From Salinarimonas sp. (GTDB taxonomy: Bacteria > Pseudomonadota > Alphaproteobacteria > Rhizobiales > Beijerinckiaceae), in contig JAFIEI010000026.1 in NCBI GenBank assembly GCA_020832565.1, forward strand, positions 1 to 52,414: a stretch of 52,414 bases of DNA. Reading direction: 5' to 3'. The notes beneath the pieces were generated by a model. That model worked only from the letters and a program-made list of their open reading frames with translations. It was not told the DNA's origin and did no database searches. Both the position numbers and the translations under genes were made by a program. Positions within the stretch are counted from its first letter, which is position 1; every line of letters begins with the position of its first letter. Positions 8,559 through 18,265 of the stretch are shown piece after piece.

Positions 8559-11267
8559 TCAGGCGGCGGCGAGCTGGCGCAGCACGTAGTGCAGGATGCC
8601 GCCGTTGCGGAAATATTCGAGCTCGTCGAGCGTATCGATGCGGCAGATCACCGGCACGTCCTTCACCGAACCATCGGCGAAGGTGATCTGCGCGGTGAGC
8701 TTCTGGCGCGGCTTGAGCTGGTCGCCGGCGAGCCCCTTGATCGAGACCTGTTCGGCACCGGTGATGCCCAGCGACTGCCAGCTATGGCCTTCGTCGAAGA
8801 CGAGCGGCAGCACGCCCATGCCCACGAGGTTGGAGCGGTGGATACGCTCGAAGCTCTCCACGATCACCGCGCGCACGCCCAGAAGGCGTGTGCCCTTGGC
8901 CGCCCAGTCGCGCGAGGAGCCGGAACCGTATTCCTTGCCCGCGAAGATGACCAGCGGTGCGCCTTCCTCGGCATAACGCATGGCGGCATCGTAGATATAC
9001 ATCCGCTCGCCGGAAGGATGGTGGATGGTGTAGCCGCCTTCCACCACATTGCCCTCGTCGTCCTTCACCATCTGGTTCTTGATGCGGATATTGGCGAATG
9101 TGCCGCGCATCATGATCTCGTGGTTGCCGCGACGGGTGCCGTACTGGTTGAAATCGGCGACCGCGACCTGGTGCTCCTGCAGATACTGCCCGGCCGGCGA
9201 TGCGACGCGGATATTGCCCGCAGGCGAGATGTGGTCGGTCGTGATCGAATCGAGGAACAGGCCGAGCACCCGGGCATTCTCGATATCCGTGATCGGCGCC
9301 GGCTCCTTGGTGATCCCGTCGAAATAGGGCGGGTTCTGGACATAGGTGGAGCCGCCCTGCCAGGCATAGGTCATGCCGCCCTCGACCTCGACCGCCTGCC
9401 AGTTGTCGTCGCCCTTGAAGACGTCGGCATAGCGGGTCTTGAACAGATCGCGGGTCACGGTCTTGTCGATGAAGTCCTGGATCTCCTTGGTGGAGGGCCA
9501 GATATCCTTCAGATAGACCGGGTTGCCGTCGGGATCATGGCCCAGCGGCTCGTTGACGATATCGGCAAACATCGTCCCCGCCAGCGCATAGGCGACGACC
9601 AGCGGCGGCGAAGCGAGATAGTTGGCGCGCACATCCGGGTTGACGCGGCCCTCGAAATTGCGGTTGCCCGAGAGCACCGAGACGCCGACGAGGTCGTTGT
9701 CGTTGATCGCCTTGGAAATATGCGGATCGAGCGGGCCGGAATTGCCGATGCAGGTGGTGCAGCCGAAGCCGACCAGGTTGAAGCCGAGCGCATCGAGATC
9801 GCCCTGCAGGCCGGCTTTGAGGAGATATTCCGAGACGACCTGCGAGCCGGGCGCGAGCGAGGTCTTCACCCACGGCTTGGTCTTGAGACCCTTCTTGACG
9901 GCATTGCGCGCGAGCAGGCCCGCACCGATCATCACGGAAGGATTGGAGGTGTTGGTGCACGACGTGATCGCCGCGATCACGACATCGCCGTCACCCAGAT
10001 CATAATTGGCGCCCTCGACCTTGTAGCGCTTGGAGAGATCGACCGCCTTCTTGAATTCCTTCTCCATCGCTTCCTCGAACGAGGTCTTGGCGTTGGTCAG
10101 GAATACCCGGTCCTGCGGGCGCTTGGGGCCGGCGAGCGAGGGCACCACGTCGTCGAGATCGAGCTCGAGCGCATCGGTGACGACGGGATCCGGCGTCTTC
10201 GCATCGCGCCACATGCCCTGCGCCTTGGCGTATTCCTCAACGAGAGCGAGGCGCGATTCCTCACGGCCCGAGACGTTGAGATAATCGAGCGTGCGCTGGT
10301 CGATCGGGAACAGGCCGCAGGTGGCGCCGTATTCCGGGGCCATGTTGCCGATGGTGGCGCGGTCGGCGACAGGCATGTCGTCGAGGCCGGGGCCGTAGAA
10401 TTCCACGAACTTGCCGACCACGCCCTTGGCGCGCAGCATCTGCGTGACGGTGAGCACCAGGTCGGTGGCGGTGACGCCTTCCTTGAGCTTGCCGGTCAGC
10501 TTGAAGCCGATCACTTCCGGAATCAGCATGGAGACCGGCTGGCCCAGCATGGCGGCCTCAGCCTCGATGCCGCCCACGCCCCAGCCGAGCACGGCGAGGC
10601 CGTTGACCATGGTGGTGTGCGAATCGGTGCCCACCAGCGTATCCGGATAGGCGAAGGTCTCGCCGGTCTTCTCGTCCTTGCGGGTCCATACGGCCTGCGA
10701 GATGTATTCGAGATTGACCTGGTGGCAGATGCCGGTGCCGGGGGGCACGACGGAGAAATTGTCGAAGGCCGACTGGCCCCATTTCAGGAAGCGGTAGCGC
10801 TCGCCGTTGCGCTGATATTCCAGCTCGACATTGTTGGCAAAGGCCCTGGGCGTGCCGAATTCGTCGACGATCACCGAATGGTCGATGACGAGATCGACAG
10901 GCACCAGCGGGTTGATCCGGGCCGGATCACCGCCGAGCTGGGTGATGCCGTCGCGCATGGCGGCCAGATCGACCACGGCGGGCACGCCGGTGAAATCCTG
11001 CATCAGGACGCGGGCGGGACGATAGGCGATTTCGCGCCCGGCGGAGCCCTTGTCCTCGAGCCAGGCGGCGACGGCGGCGATGTCGTCCTTGGTCACGGTG
11101 CGCCCGTCTTCGTGGCGCAGGAGGTTCTCGAGCAGGACCTTGAGCGAGAAGGGCAGCCGAGAGGCGCCTTCGAGCCCGTTCTTCTCCGCCTCGGGAATGG
11201 AGAAATAGGTGTATTTCTGGTCGCCGACGGTGATTTCGCGGCGGCAATTGAAGCTATCGAGCGACAT
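8559..11267 (-). CDS. acnA: Aconitate hydratase A
   Basis: A 902-residue TCA-cycle enzyme that interconverts citrate and isocitrate through aconitate using a 4Fe-4S cluster. The three cluster cysteines are visible as Cys437 in TSCTNTSNP and Cys503/Cys506 in [12 protein letters not shown], at almost the same positions as in E. coli AcnA. The C-terminal swivel domain includes [15 protein letters not shown]. The start at 11267 (MSLDSFNC) has a GAGGAA ribosome binding site; an in-frame extension to 11423 is arginine-rich and not family-like. The gene ends in a strong terminator at 8503-8533. A possible iron-regulator half-site lies at 11468-11480. Confidence 0.98.
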   Translation of the reverse strand: MSLDSFNCRREITVGDQKYTYFSIPEAEKNGLEGASRLPFSLKVLLENLLRHEDGRTVTKDDIAAVAAWLEDKGSAGREIAYRPARVLMQDFTGVPAVVDLAAMRDGITQLGGDPARINPLVPVDLVIDHSVIVDEFGTPRAFANNVELEYQRNGERYRFLKWGQSAFDNFSVVPPGTGICHQVNLEYISQAVWTRKDEKTGETFAYPDTLVGTDSHTTMVNGLAVLGWGVGGIEAEAAMLGQPVSMLIPEVIGFKLTGKLKEGVTATDLVLTVTQMLRAKGVVGKFVEFYGPGLDDMPVADRATIGNMAPEYGATCGLFPIDQRTLDYLNVSGREESRLALVEEYAKAQGMWRDAKTPDPVVTDALELDLDDVVPSLAGPKRPQDRVFLTNAKTSFEEAMEKEFKKAVDLSKRYKVEGANYDLGDGDVVIAAITSCTNTSNPSVMIGAGLLARNAVKKGLKTKPWVKTSLAPGSQVVSEYLLKAGLQGDLDALGFNLVGFGCTTCIGNSGPLDPHISKAINDNDLVGVSVLSGNRNFEGRVNPDVRANYLASPPLVVAYALAGTMFADIVNEPLGHDPDGNPVYLKDIWPSTKEIQDFIDKTVTRDLFKTRYADVFKGDDNWQAVEVEGGMTYAWQGGSTYVQNPPYFDGITKEPAPITDIENARVLGLFLDSITTDHISPAGNIRVASPAGQYLQEHQVAVADFNQYGTRRGNHEIMMRGTFANIRIKNQMVKDDEGNVVEGGYTIHHPSGERMYIYDAAMRYAEEGAPLVIFAGKEYGSGSSRDWAAKGTRLLGVRAVIVESFERIHRSNLVGMGVLPLVFDEGHSWQSLGITGAEQVSIKGLAGDQLKPRQKLTAQITFADGSVKDVPVICRIDTLDELEYFRNGGILHYVLRQLAAA

Positions 11268-11467
11268 GAGCGTTCCTCGCTTGCTGGATGATCCAACAGA
11301 TTCGACAAAGGTGGCATTCCCATGAAAACCACCCGCGCCGCTCCGGGAGCGCCCGGACGCCCATCGCGATCGGCGCGCCGGGGCCCGAGGGCCAGACCGG
11401 CGCGCGCTGGTAACGCGGCGCACTCCCGGGCGTATAGCCGAAACGCGCGGCGCAATCTACCTCATCA

Positions 11468-11480
11468 GGAATGATTCTAA
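11468..11480 (-). promoter_or_regulatory. Possible Irr/ICE-like site upstream of acnA
   Basis: On the minus strand the sequence TTAGAATCATTCC resembles the ICE motif TTAGAA-N3-TTCTAA bound by the iron regulator Irr: the left half is complete, while the right half matches only three of six bases. It lies about 200 nt upstream of acnA, and acnA is a known Irr target in some rhizobia. The 222-nt region 11268-11489 shows no gene. The match is partial, so this is only a candidate. Confidence 0.25.
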
Positions 11481-11489
11481 TGTCAGGGG

Positions 11490-12074
11490 TCAGGAGGCGC
11501 GATCAGGGCCGGTCTCATCGGCGGTCAATGCGCGCGACAGGCCGTCGAGAAGCGGATCGGCGACGCCGATCTCCTGCAGATGCGCCGCCGTGGCGATGAC
11601 GTATTCGGGATTCTCGCCGGATTGCCCCACGCCCTGGCGAATCAGGCGCAGGAGCTCTTCCGTGGGCAGGCGCCCGGCATATTGCTCGTGCTCGCGATCG
11701 ACCACATAGGTCAGTGCCTCGACCTCGCGTCCGTCTTCCAGGGTGATCTTCAGCCGCCGCTCTTCATAGACGAGCGTCGCCTGCTCGCGGGCGCGCAGAT
11801 AGGCGATCACCGCTTCGGCTTCGCCGGCGGCAACGCGGAAAGCCATGCCGGTACAGGCACCGCCGCGATCCAGCCCCATGACCAGACCGGGGCAATCCGG
11901 CGTGCCGCGATGGACGTAGGAATAGACGCACAGCGCGCGATGGAAGCCCAGCAACTCGGCGCGATGGCATTCCTCGTAGCGAAAGCCGGGCCGCCACATC
12001 AGTGAGCCGTAGCCGAAGACCCAGAGATCGTCTGCCACGAGCCGTTCTTGTGTTGCAAGCCGTTCTTCGGTCAC
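11490..12074 (-). CDS. chaC: Gamma-glutamylcyclotransferase, ChaC family
   Basis: A 194-residue enzyme that cleaves glutathione to 5-oxoproline and Cys-Gly in the cytoplasm. The substrate-binding signature WVFGYGSLMWRPGF sits near the N-terminus, and the following RALCVYSYVHRGTPDCPGLV block is canonical for bacterial ChaC. I chose the GTG at 12074, which has GAGGGCGAG just upstream and leaves 107 nt to the divergent DUF2125 gene. The in-frame ATG at 12227 would add a proline-rich 51-residue extension overlapping that gene. Residue choice aside, family assignment is firm. Confidence 0.88.
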   Translation of the reverse strand: MTEERLATQERLVADDLWVFGYGSLMWRPGFRYEECHRAELLGFHRALCVYSYVHRGTPDCPGLVMGLDRGGACTGMAFRVAAGEAEAVIAYLRAREQATLVYEERRLKITLEDGREVEALTYVVDREHEQYAGRLPTEELLRLIRQGVGQSGENPEYVIATAAHLQEIGVADPLLDGLSRALTADETGPDRAS

Positions 12075-12181
12075 GTTCTCGCCCTCGATTTCCTGCACGA
12101 GAGGCGCTATCAGGTTCGCGGACGCATCGCAATCCGGAGGCGCAGGCAATCCGGGGGTCGGTGCGAATATGGGAGCAGCCG

Positions 12182-13282
12182 ATGTCGCGCCAGGACGATT
12201 CTTCGCCAGACCAACAGGATCCGTCACCCGTACAGGGTGACCCGCCGAAGCGCCGTCGGGGTGGCCGGTTCTGGTTGTTTGCGCCCTATGTGCTGCTGGT
12301 CACGGTGATCGTGGTATGGAGCGTCGGCTGGTTCTTCGTGCGCGATCGCGTCGACAGCGAGATCGAGATACGGCTCGCCCGCGAGGCGGATCTGGGTCGC
12401 AACTGGGATTGTGCCGACCGGCGTGTCGGGGGTTTTCCGTTCCGGATCGATATTTCCTGTGCCAGCCTGATCTTCACCCGGGCCGACGGCGCGACCTTCT
12501 CGCTCGGGCCGACGCGCGCCCTCGCCCAAGTCTATCAGCCGCGCCATGTCATCGTGGAAGCCGCCGGCCCGTTCCGTGGCACGGACGGGATCGCCTCCTT
12601 CGAGGGCGACTGGGAGAGCCTGCGCATGAGCGTGCGCGAACTCGGACGCGGCACGGAGCAATTCGCGCTGGATCTGCGCGCGCCCGAAATCAGCGTTCAG
12701 GGCATGGCCCCGGCGCCGGTGGAAGCCTCGGCTGAGCGCTTCGAGCTTTATCTGCGCCCCGCGCCGGACCTCGCCGCCGCTGAAGGCGCCGTCGATATGG
12801 TGATGCGCGCCACCGATGCCCGCGCCCCCGCGCTCGATCGCCTCGTCGGCGATGACCGCCCGGCCCAGGTCGAGATCGGGGCGCGCACCACCAATCTGCG
12901 CAACCTGCGCACCGGGGCGCCCCGCCAGATGGCACAGAGCTGGCGCGATGCGGGCGGGACGATGACTCTGGACATGATCGATATTCGCAAGGGCGACGCG
13001 CATGTCCAGATCGCCGGCGAATTGCGCCTCGACGACGCACTGCGGCCTCAAGGCCGGATCGAGCCGTCAGCGGCGGGAATCGAGGATCTGGTCGGGCGCC
13101 TGCTCGGAGGCGGCGGGCAGCAGGCCAATGCGATGATGATGCTCGACGCGCTGGCGCCGCGTGAAGAAGCGACGACGGGGCCGGAAGGGCTGCGCCGCTT
13201 CCCGGCGCTCGATCTGCGCGACGGGCGCGTCTTCATGGGGCCGATCCCGATCCCGCAGGTCAGGCTGCAGCCGGTCTTCTGA
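12182..13282 (+). CDS. DUF2125 domain-containing membrane-anchored protein
   Basis: A 366-residue protein with a hydrophilic N-terminus, one transmembrane segment (about 31-53, FWLFAPYVLLVTVIVVWSVGW) and a large periplasmic domain. The stretch NWDCADRRVGGFPFRIDISC matches the start of the DUF2125 domain, widespread in alphaproteobacteria and of unknown function; it is predicted to face the periplasm. The start at 12182 is the ATG nearest the anchor that does not overlap chaC deeply. It ends inside a perfect palindrome shared with the convergent DUF1674 gene. Confidence 0.8.
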   Translation: MSRQDDSSPDQQDPSPVQGDPPKRRRGGRFWLFAPYVLLVTVIVVWSVGWFFVRDRVDSEIEIRLAREADLGRNWDCADRRVGGFPFRIDISCASLIFTRADGATFSLGPTRALAQVYQPRHVIVEAAGPFRGTDGIASFEGDWESLRMSVRELGRGTEQFALDLRAPEISVQGMAPAPVEASAERFELYLRPAPDLAAAEGAVDMVMRATDARAPALDRLVGDDRPAQVEIGARTTNLRNLRTGAPRQMAQSWRDAGGTMTLDMIDIRKGDAHVQIAGELRLDDALRPQGRIEPSAAGIEDLVGRLLGGGGQQANAMMMLDALAPREEATTGPEGLRRFPALDLRDGRVFMGPIPIPQVRLQPVF

Positions 13283-13304
13283 TGCGATCCCTTCGCATCA
13301 GAAG
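13276..13304. terminator. Palindromic bidirectional hairpin containing both convergent stop codons
   Basis: A perfect 11-bp inverted repeat (CTTCTGATGCG at 13276-13286, CGCATCAGAAG at 13294-13304) with a 7-nt loop. The TGA of the DUF2125 gene (13280-13282) lies in the left arm and the TGA of the minus-strand DUF1674 gene (13298-13300) lies symmetrically in the right arm. No long T-run follows on either strand. It is a likely shared terminator or 3'-end stabiliser. Confidence 0.6.
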
Positions 13305-13552
13305 TCGCAGGCCGTGCCCTTGATCTCCCAATCGTTATAGCGCACGGGCTCGAGCCCGCCGCGCCCGAGCCGTTCGGGGTTCTTCGCGATCTCGGCGGCA
13401 CGGGCGTCGATCGCGGCCCGGCGCTCGGCCGCCTCTTCCAGCGCCCGGCGCGCGGCATCGCTCAACGGCTTGCCCGGTGCGGCGCCGGGGATATCGGCTT
13501 CGCCTGCGGCCTTGATGTCCGGAATGACGTCGGTGACGCTCTCGCTTGTCAT
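13298..13552 (-). CDS. DUF1674 protein, SDHAF4-type succinate dehydrogenase assembly factor
   Basis: An 84-residue protein. The C-terminal block [20 protein letters not shown] (65-84) is the conserved DUF1674/SDHAF4 signature. In mitochondria, SDHAF4 (yeast Sdh8) binds flavinylated SdhA, and the bacterial homologues are thought to do the same for complex II. The N-terminus is acidic and disordered-looking with an alanine-rich helix (33-55). It is convergent with DUF2125 and diverges from htpX. It is not next to sdh genes here. Confidence 0.85.
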   Translation of the reverse strand: MTSESVTDVIPDIKAAGEADIPGAAPGKPLSDAARRALEEAAERRAAIDARAAEIAKNPERLGRGGLEPVRYNDWEIKGTACDF

Positions 13553-13627
13553 TCATGTCCTCGTCAAACGCTTCGGGTGAGCCGGCATCAACCGGCGCGC
13601 CTTGATGCCCCTGCGCCCCGCCATGAT

Positions 13628-13657
13628 CTTGCCGTGGGGTGGGTGCACACCCCACAT
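13628..13657 (+). promoter_or_regulatory. Candidate sigma-32 (RpoH) promoter of htpX
   Basis: CTTGCCG at 13628-13634, a 15-nt spacer, then CCCCACAT at 13650-13657, close to the heat-shock consensus CTTGAAA-N13-17-CCCCATNT. It would start transcription roughly 25 nt before the htpX ATG at 13691. htpX is a sigma-32 gene in enterobacteria. This is consensus matching only. Confidence 0.4.
13634..13655. repeat. Inverted repeat inside the htpX promoter
   Basis: Perfect 8-bp arms GTGGGGTG (13634-13641) and CACCCCAC (13648-13655) around GGTGCA. It overlaps the spacer and -10 of the candidate heat-shock promoter, a position suited to a repressor operator. It could also be chance GC symmetry. Confidence 0.45.
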
Positions 13658-13690
13658 ATAGTGCGGTTTTCACGAGAATGGGACCCGTCG

Positions 13691-14671
13691 ATGAACTACT
13701 TCAAGACAGGTATGCTGCTGGCCGCACTCACTGCCCTGTTCGGCGTGGTGGGGCTGATGATCGGCGGCGAGGCGGGTATGCTGATCGCGCTCGTCATTGC
13801 TGCCGGCACGAACGTCTTTGCATACTGGAATTCCGACAAGCTCGCCCTGCGCGCCCATGGCGCCCGCGAGGTGGACGAGGCGCGTGCGCCGGAACTCGTG
13901 CGTATGGTACGCGAGCTCGCGCAGCGCGCCGAACTGCCGATGCCGAAGGTCTATATCATCGACAATAACCAGCCCAACGCCTTCGCCACCGGGCGCAACC
14001 CGGAAAACGGCGCGGTCGCGGCGACGACGGGGCTGATGCGCATGCTCTCGCGCGAGGAGCTCGCCGGAGTAATGGCGCACGAACTCGCCCATATCAAGTC
14101 CCGCGACACGCTGATCATGACGATCTCGGCCACCATCGCCGGCGCGCTCTCGACTCTGGCGCAATTCGGCTTTCTCTTCGGCGGACGCGGCGACAACCGC
14201 CCGCATCCCTTCATCATGCTCGCCATGATGATCCTCGCGCCCATGGCGGCGATGCTGATCCAGATGGCGATCAGCCGTTCGCGCGAATATGTCGCGGACC
14301 GGATGGGCGCCGAGATCTGCGGCAATCCGCTCTGGTTGTCTTCGGCGCTGGAGAAGATCGCCGGCGGGGTGGAGCGCATCCCCAACGAGATGGCCGAGCG
14401 CCATCCGGCCACGGCCTCGATGTTCATCATCAACCCGCTGCGGCGGGAGGCGATGGACAACATGTTCTCGACGCATCCCAACACCGCCAACCGTATCGCC
14501 GCGCTGCAGGATCTCGCGCAGCAGATGGGTGTCGGCGGAATGAGCGCCCGGGCGGGTGCCGGCATTGCGTCGCCCGGCGCCGCTCCCGTGCGCCGCGGCC
14601 ATGCCGGCCCGCCTCCGAGCGCCCCCTGGGCCGGACGTGGCGGTGGCCGCCGGCGCGGTCCATGGGGATGA
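13691..14671 (+). CDS. htpX: Membrane zinc metalloprotease HtpX (M48B)
   Basis: A 326-residue inner-membrane protease that degrades misfolded membrane proteins. Two N-terminal membrane helices (about 7-24 and 28-46) precede the zinc motif HELAH (130-134); the third ligand is Glu199 in SREYVAD. Two more hydrophobic segments lie at about 141-164 and 172-194. A glycine/arginine/proline-rich tail follows residue 290, as in other alphaproteobacterial HtpX. The ATG at 13691 gives the family-like start [10 protein letters not shown]; upstream in-frame sequence is not protein-like. A candidate heat-shock promoter and an inverted repeat lie directly upstream. Confidence 0.96.
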   Translation: MNYFKTGMLLAALTALFGVVGLMIGGEAGMLIALVIAAGTNVFAYWNSDKLALRAHGAREVDEARAPELVRMVRELAQRAELPMPKVYIIDNNQPNAFATGRNPENGAVAATTGLMRMLSREELAGVMAHELAHIKSRDTLIMTISATIAGALSTLAQFGFLFGGRGDNRPHPFIMLAMMILAPMAAMLIQMAISRSREYVADRMGAEICGNPLWLSSALEKIAGGVERIPNEMAERHPATASMFIINPLRREAMDNMFSTHPNTANRIAALQDLAQQMGVGGMSARAGAGIASPGAAPVRRGHAGPPPSAPWAGRGGGRRRGPWG

Positions 14672-14730
14672 GGCGACATCCGGGTGAGGCGCTGTCGGGA
14701 TGATTTCCGGGCCCGTATTCGGGCGCCGGC

Positions 14731-15423
14731 TCAAAACAGCTTCAGCCCCTTGAGGCTGACATGCCCCTCGCGCCCCACGATGATATGATCATGCACGGCG
14801 ATGCCCAGCGGCTTTGCGACATCGGCGATCTCCCTTGTCATGCGAATATCCGCCTGCGAAGGCGTCGGATCGCCGGACGGGTGGTTGTGGACCAGGATGA
14901 TCGCCGTCGCCGAGAGTTCGAGGGCGCGCTTGACCACCTCGCGGGTATAGACCGGCGTGTGATCGACGGTGCCCGATTGCTGCACCTCGTCGGCGATGAG
15001 CGCGTTGCGCTTGTCGAGAAAGAGCAGCCGCAACTGTTCCTTTTCGGCGAAGGCCATGGCCGTGCGGCAATAGGTGATCACCGCGCTCCATGAGGAGAGT
15101 ACCGGGCGCTTGGCCACCGCGCCCTTGGCGAGGCGCCGGGCCGAGGCTTCGATGATCTTGAAATCGGTTATCGTCGCCTCACCAAGGCCCGGGATCTCGC
15201 CGAGGCGCCTGGGTGAGGCGGTGATGGTCTCGGCGAACCCGCCGAAGCGCCGCACCAGCTCCTTGGCGAGCGGCTTCACGTCTCGCCGGGGGATCGAGCG
15301 AAACAGCACCAGCTCGAGCAATTCGTAATCGGGAAGCGCGTCGCCGCCGATCTCGCAAAACCGCGCGCGCAGACGATCACGATGGCCGTGATAATGCGGC
15401 GTCTCGTCCTCGAGGGCGGACAT
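14731..15423 (-). CDS. radC: RadC-family JAMM/MPN+ protein
   Basis: A 230-residue protein with an N-terminal helix-hairpin-helix region ([12 protein letters not shown], 74-85) and a C-terminal JAMM zinc metalloprotease-like domain with [14 protein letters not shown] (179-192). Despite the name, a direct role in DNA repair is not established for this family; chromosomal copies are of unknown function. It starts 91 nt downstream of the map stop in the same direction, so map-radC may form an operon. It is convergent with htpX. Confidence 0.93.
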   Translation of the reverse strand: MSALEDETPHYHGHRDRLRARFCEIGGDALPDYELLELVLFRSIPRRDVKPLAKELVRRFGGFAETITASPRRLGEIPGLGEATITDFKIIEASARRLAKGAVAKRPVLSSWSAVITYCRTAMAFAEKEQLRLLFLDKRNALIADEVQQSGTVDHTPVYTREVVKRALELSATAIILVHNHPSGDPTPSQADIRMTREIADVAKPLGIAVHDHIIVGREGHVSLKGLKLF

Positions 15424-15514
15424 GGGGCGAACTCCGGCGCAAAAGCGTGATTCTCGCGATTATTCTATGCGCCGGATTCCGGTTGCGAAAGCGCCAAGAT
15501 TGCATAAAAGCAAT

Positions 15515-16339
15515 TTATGCAATCTGGTAGGGCGGTTTGTCGTAGCCTTTGGGCGAAAGGGTGAATATCTCGCAGCCCGCCTCCGTAACGCCGATGGAGT
15601 GCTCGAACTGCGCCGAGAGCGAGCGATCGCGCGTCACCGCCGTCCAGCCGTCGCCGAGCACCTTCACATGCGGGCGGCCGAGATTGATCATCGGCTCGAT
15701 TGTGAAGATCATGCCCGGCGCGAGCTTCACCTCGTAATTCGGCTCGACGAAATGCAGGATCGTGGGCGCATCGTGGAAGACGCGACCGAGCCCGTGGCCG
15801 CAGAAATCACGCACCACCGAACAGCGCTCACCCTCGGCATAGGCCTGGATCGCCGCGCCGATATCGTTGGTGGTGGCGCCGGGCTTTACTGCGGCGATGC
15901 CGCGCATCAGGCATTCATGGGTGATGTCGCACAGGCGCTGCGCCTTGCGCGAAACATCGCCTACGAAATACATCCGGCTCGAATCACCATGCCAGCCATC
16001 CACGATCAGGGTGATGTCGACATTGACGATATCGCCCTCGCGCAGCGGCTTCTCATTGGGAATACCGTGGCAGACGACATGGTTGATCGAGGTGCAGGTC
16101 GATTTCGGATAGCCGCGATAGAGCAGCGTCGCCGGAAAGGCACCGTGATCCATGGCGAAGCGGAAGACGGCGTCGTCGATCGCTTCGGTGGTGACGCCGG
16201 GCCGGATCATCTCCGCCACGAGATCGAGCGCCTGCGCGGTCAGATTGCCGGCGCGGCGCATGCCCTCGAAGGCCTCGGGCCCGTGCAGGGGGACCTTGCG
16301 GGTCGCGGTGTCGAGTTCGGTGGTTTCGTCAATGGTCAT
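15515..16339 (-). CDS. map: Methionine aminopeptidase, type I
   Basis: A 274-residue dimetal enzyme that removes the N-terminal methionine from nascent proteins. The five metal ligands can be placed as Asp108, Asp119, His182, Glu215 and Glu246, and the substrate-positioning His91 is in VVCHGIP. There is no N-terminal zinc-finger extension, so it is type Ia/b without linker domains; the first 18 residues form a short extra tail. It is transcribed divergently from the FkbM methyltransferase gene, with 195 nt between them that should hold both promoters. Confidence 0.97.
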   Translation of the reverse strand: MTIDETTELDTATRKVPLHGPEAFEGMRRAGNLTAQALDLVAEMIRPGVTTEAIDDAVFRFAMDHGAFPATLLYRGYPKSTCTSINHVVCHGIPNEKPLREGDIVNVDITLIVDGWHGDSSRMYFVGDVSRKAQRLCDITHECLMRGIAAVKPGATTNDIGAAIQAYAEGERCSVVRDFCGHGLGRVFHDAPTILHFVEPNYEVKLAPGMIFTIEPMINLGRPHVKVLGDGWTAVTRDRSLSAQFEHSIGVTEAGCEIFTLSPKGYDKPPYQIA

Positions 16340-16534
16340 GGCGGCTCACGGCTGGTTCTCGTGGCGACCATAGCCTCTCGGGCGCGGGATTCAAGGCCGT
16401 TGCAGGTATCGGCTGCCAAAGCCGACCACTGTCGTCGCACCGATGTCGAGTTGCTTGCACCGGCTGCACAAGAATGCGAAGACGGCTCTTCCGGTTCAAC
16501 CGATGACCGATCAGAGACTGCGAGACCAGATCGC

Positions 16535-17362
16535 ATGCCCGAAAACGCGCCCTTCGGCGCCTATGCGCCACACGGCATGACTGCACGTATCCTCACCGCG
16601 ACCCGCGCGGCGTCCGATTCGTGGCTGAAGAAGCGGCTGGCATTCCTGCTGCGCCGGATCGCGGTGCGTGCCCTGCGCGGCCATCCCGTCGATATCGAGA
16701 CCTTCGGCGCACGCATGCGGCTGTTTCCCTATAACAACCTCTGCGAAAGGCGGGTGCTGTTCACGCCGCAATTCTTCGATCCGCAGGAGCGTGCCATACT
16801 CGGGGAGCGTCTGCGCGAGAACTTCATCTTTATCGATGTGGGCGCCAATATCGGCGCCTATTCGCTCTTCGTCGCGGCGCACGGCAAGCCGGGCACCCGG
16901 ATTCTCAGCGTCGAGCCGCAGCCGGAGATCTTCGACCGTCTCGTCTTCAACATTCGCCTCAATCCGGGCATGAGCATCAAGGCGGTGGATTGTGCCGTGG
17001 CTGATCGCCCGGGGGAGCTCACGCTGTTCCTCGATCCCGGGAATTCGGGCCAATCCTCGGTCAAGATCGTCGGTTCGGGGCTCGCCAAGCCGATCAAGGT
17101 GCCCGCCACCACATTGCAGGCGCTGATCGAGGCCGAGAACTACACCCATGTCGATGCGCTCAAGCTCGATGTCGAGGGCGCGGCCGATATCATTCTCGAG
17201 CCGTTCTTCCGGGATGTCGACCCGGCTCTGTATCCGCGCCTGCTGATCGTCGAGGATGCGGCCGACCGCTGGCAGATCGATCTGCCGGGCCTGCTCGAGG
17301 CGCAGGGCTACCGCCAGATCGCGCGAAGCCGGCTCAACCGCGTCTATGAACGCGATGCCTGA
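16535..17362 (+). CDS. FkbM-family SAM-dependent methyltransferase
   Basis: A 275-residue methyltransferase. Motif I (FIDVGANIGAYS, 99-110) binds S-adenosylmethionine, and the SVEPQPEIF (125-133) and LKLDVEGAA segments are typical of the FkbM group, which usually methylates a hydroxyl of a sugar, polyketide or lipid. The reading frame stays open far upstream across the antisense of map, so the start is uncertain; I chose the ATG at 16535 (MPENAPFG), with 16577 as an alternative, neither having a strong ribosome binding site. Neighbours give no pathway context. Its stop is 2 nt from that of the convergent creatininase gene. Confidence 0.78.
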   Translation: MPENAPFGAYAPHGMTARILTATRAASDSWLKKRLAFLLRRIAVRALRGHPVDIETFGARMRLFPYNNLCERRVLFTPQFFDPQERAILGERLRENFIFIDVGANIGAYSLFVAAHGKPGTRILSVEPQPEIFDRLVFNIRLNPGMSIKAVDCAVADRPGELTLFLDPGNSGQSSVKIVGSGLAKPIKVPATTLQALIEAENYTHVDALKLDVEGAADIILEPFFRDVDPALYPRLLIVEDAADRWQIDLPGLLEAQGYRQIARSRLNRVYERDA

Positions 17363-17369
17363 ATTCAGG
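17358..17369. repeat. 12-bp palindrome spanning both convergent stop codons
   Basis: CCTGAATTCAGG is a perfect palindrome in which the FkbM TGA (17360-17362) and the creatininase TGA (17365-17367, minus) are symmetric. There is no loop and no T-run, so it is unlikely to terminate transcription by itself. Confidence 0.5.
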
Positions 17370-18153
17370 TCCACAGAGCCGGATCGCTCGCCTTCGCCGC
17401 CAGCGCCTTTGCCGCAGCGGCGAGGAACTTCTCGCCCTTCCCGGGATCGGCGCGCCTTGCATCGCCGATGACCCCCGTCTGCGTCAGGGCGGTGAAGTCG
17501 CGCCAGCGATGCATCGGCGCCCCGAGCACCGCTGCAGCATCCCTTGCCGGTGGACCGAAGGCCTGCGGCAGCGCATCACGCCTGACCAGATCCTGCGCGA
17601 GTGCCAGCATCATCGAGGTTTCCGCCTCGCAGGCATGCAGTACGCCGCGCTGATCCTCGAGGATCGCGGCGAATTCCGCCTCGGCCAGGCTGAAATAGGT
17701 GGTCACGGCAATGCGCGCGGGAACCTCGCGTGCGAGTTCGCCAGAGAGCGCATTGAGCGCGCTGGCATTGCCACCATGACCGTTGACGATCACGATGCGC
17801 GAAAAGCCCGCCGCACCGATTGCGAGACACATATCCCGCAGGAGCGCATGCCAGGTGGTCAGCGACAATGTCAGCGAGCCGCCGAAGGGCATGTGATGCG
17901 CCGCCAGGCCGACCGGCATGGCCGGGGCGCGAATGCAGGCTTCGCCCTGTGCCTGCATGAGCGCGGCGGCGCGATCGCAGACCGCCGTGCAAAGCAGCGT
18001 ATCGACGCCTGTCGGCAGATGCGGGCCGTGCTGCTCGGTCGAGGCGACGGGCAGGAGAACGATCGCATCCGCCTGCGCCAGGGCATTGATCTCATCCGCC
18101 CGCAGCCGCTCCCAGGCGGTTTCCGGCATGCGCTTCGTCTCGTTTTCCGCCAT
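17365..18153 (-). CDS. Creatininase-family amidohydrolase
   Basis: A 262-residue enzyme of the creatininase/ArfB/MftE superfamily. Conserved metal-site segments are visible: STEQHGPHLPTGVD (38-51, with Glu40, His42 and Asp51), NGHGGN (124-129) and HACEAETS (173-180, with Glu178). Members hydrolyse cyclic amides, formamides or peptides; the true substrate here is unknown. The second of two tandem ATGs (18153) was chosen because GGAGG lies 5 nt upstream; 18156 and an extended frame to 18252 are alternatives. It follows the NDUFAF6-type gene in the same direction after about 110 nt. Confidence 0.85.
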   Translation of the reverse strand: MAENETKRMPETAWERLRADEINALAQADAIVLLPVASTEQHGPHLPTGVDTLLCTAVCDRAAALMQAQGEACIRAPAMPVGLAAHHMPFGGSLTLSLTTWHALLRDMCLAIGAAGFSRIVIVNGHGGNASALNALSGELAREVPARIAVTTYFSLAEAEFAAILEDQRGVLHACEAETSMMLALAQDLVRRDALPQAFGPPARDAAAVLGAPMHRWRDFTALTQTGVIGDARRADPGKGEKFLAAAAKALAAKASDPALWT

Positions 18154-18265
18154 CATCCCCTCCGCGCCGACATGGTGAAAACAAGCATGTGCCACGGGGG
18201 TGGGCAATTCCGCGCACCGTCCCTGCGGGCTGTGCAAAGCCGCACCAGGCACCTCGCAAGGCGCT

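Noticed and set aside
8589-11291. 900-residue plus-strand open frame opposite acnA
   Set aside because: It mirrors the aconitase codons and has no family motif.
15422-16534. N-terminal extension of the FkbM methyltransferase frame
   Set aside because: This part lies opposite map and has antisense-like composition; homology begins after 16535.
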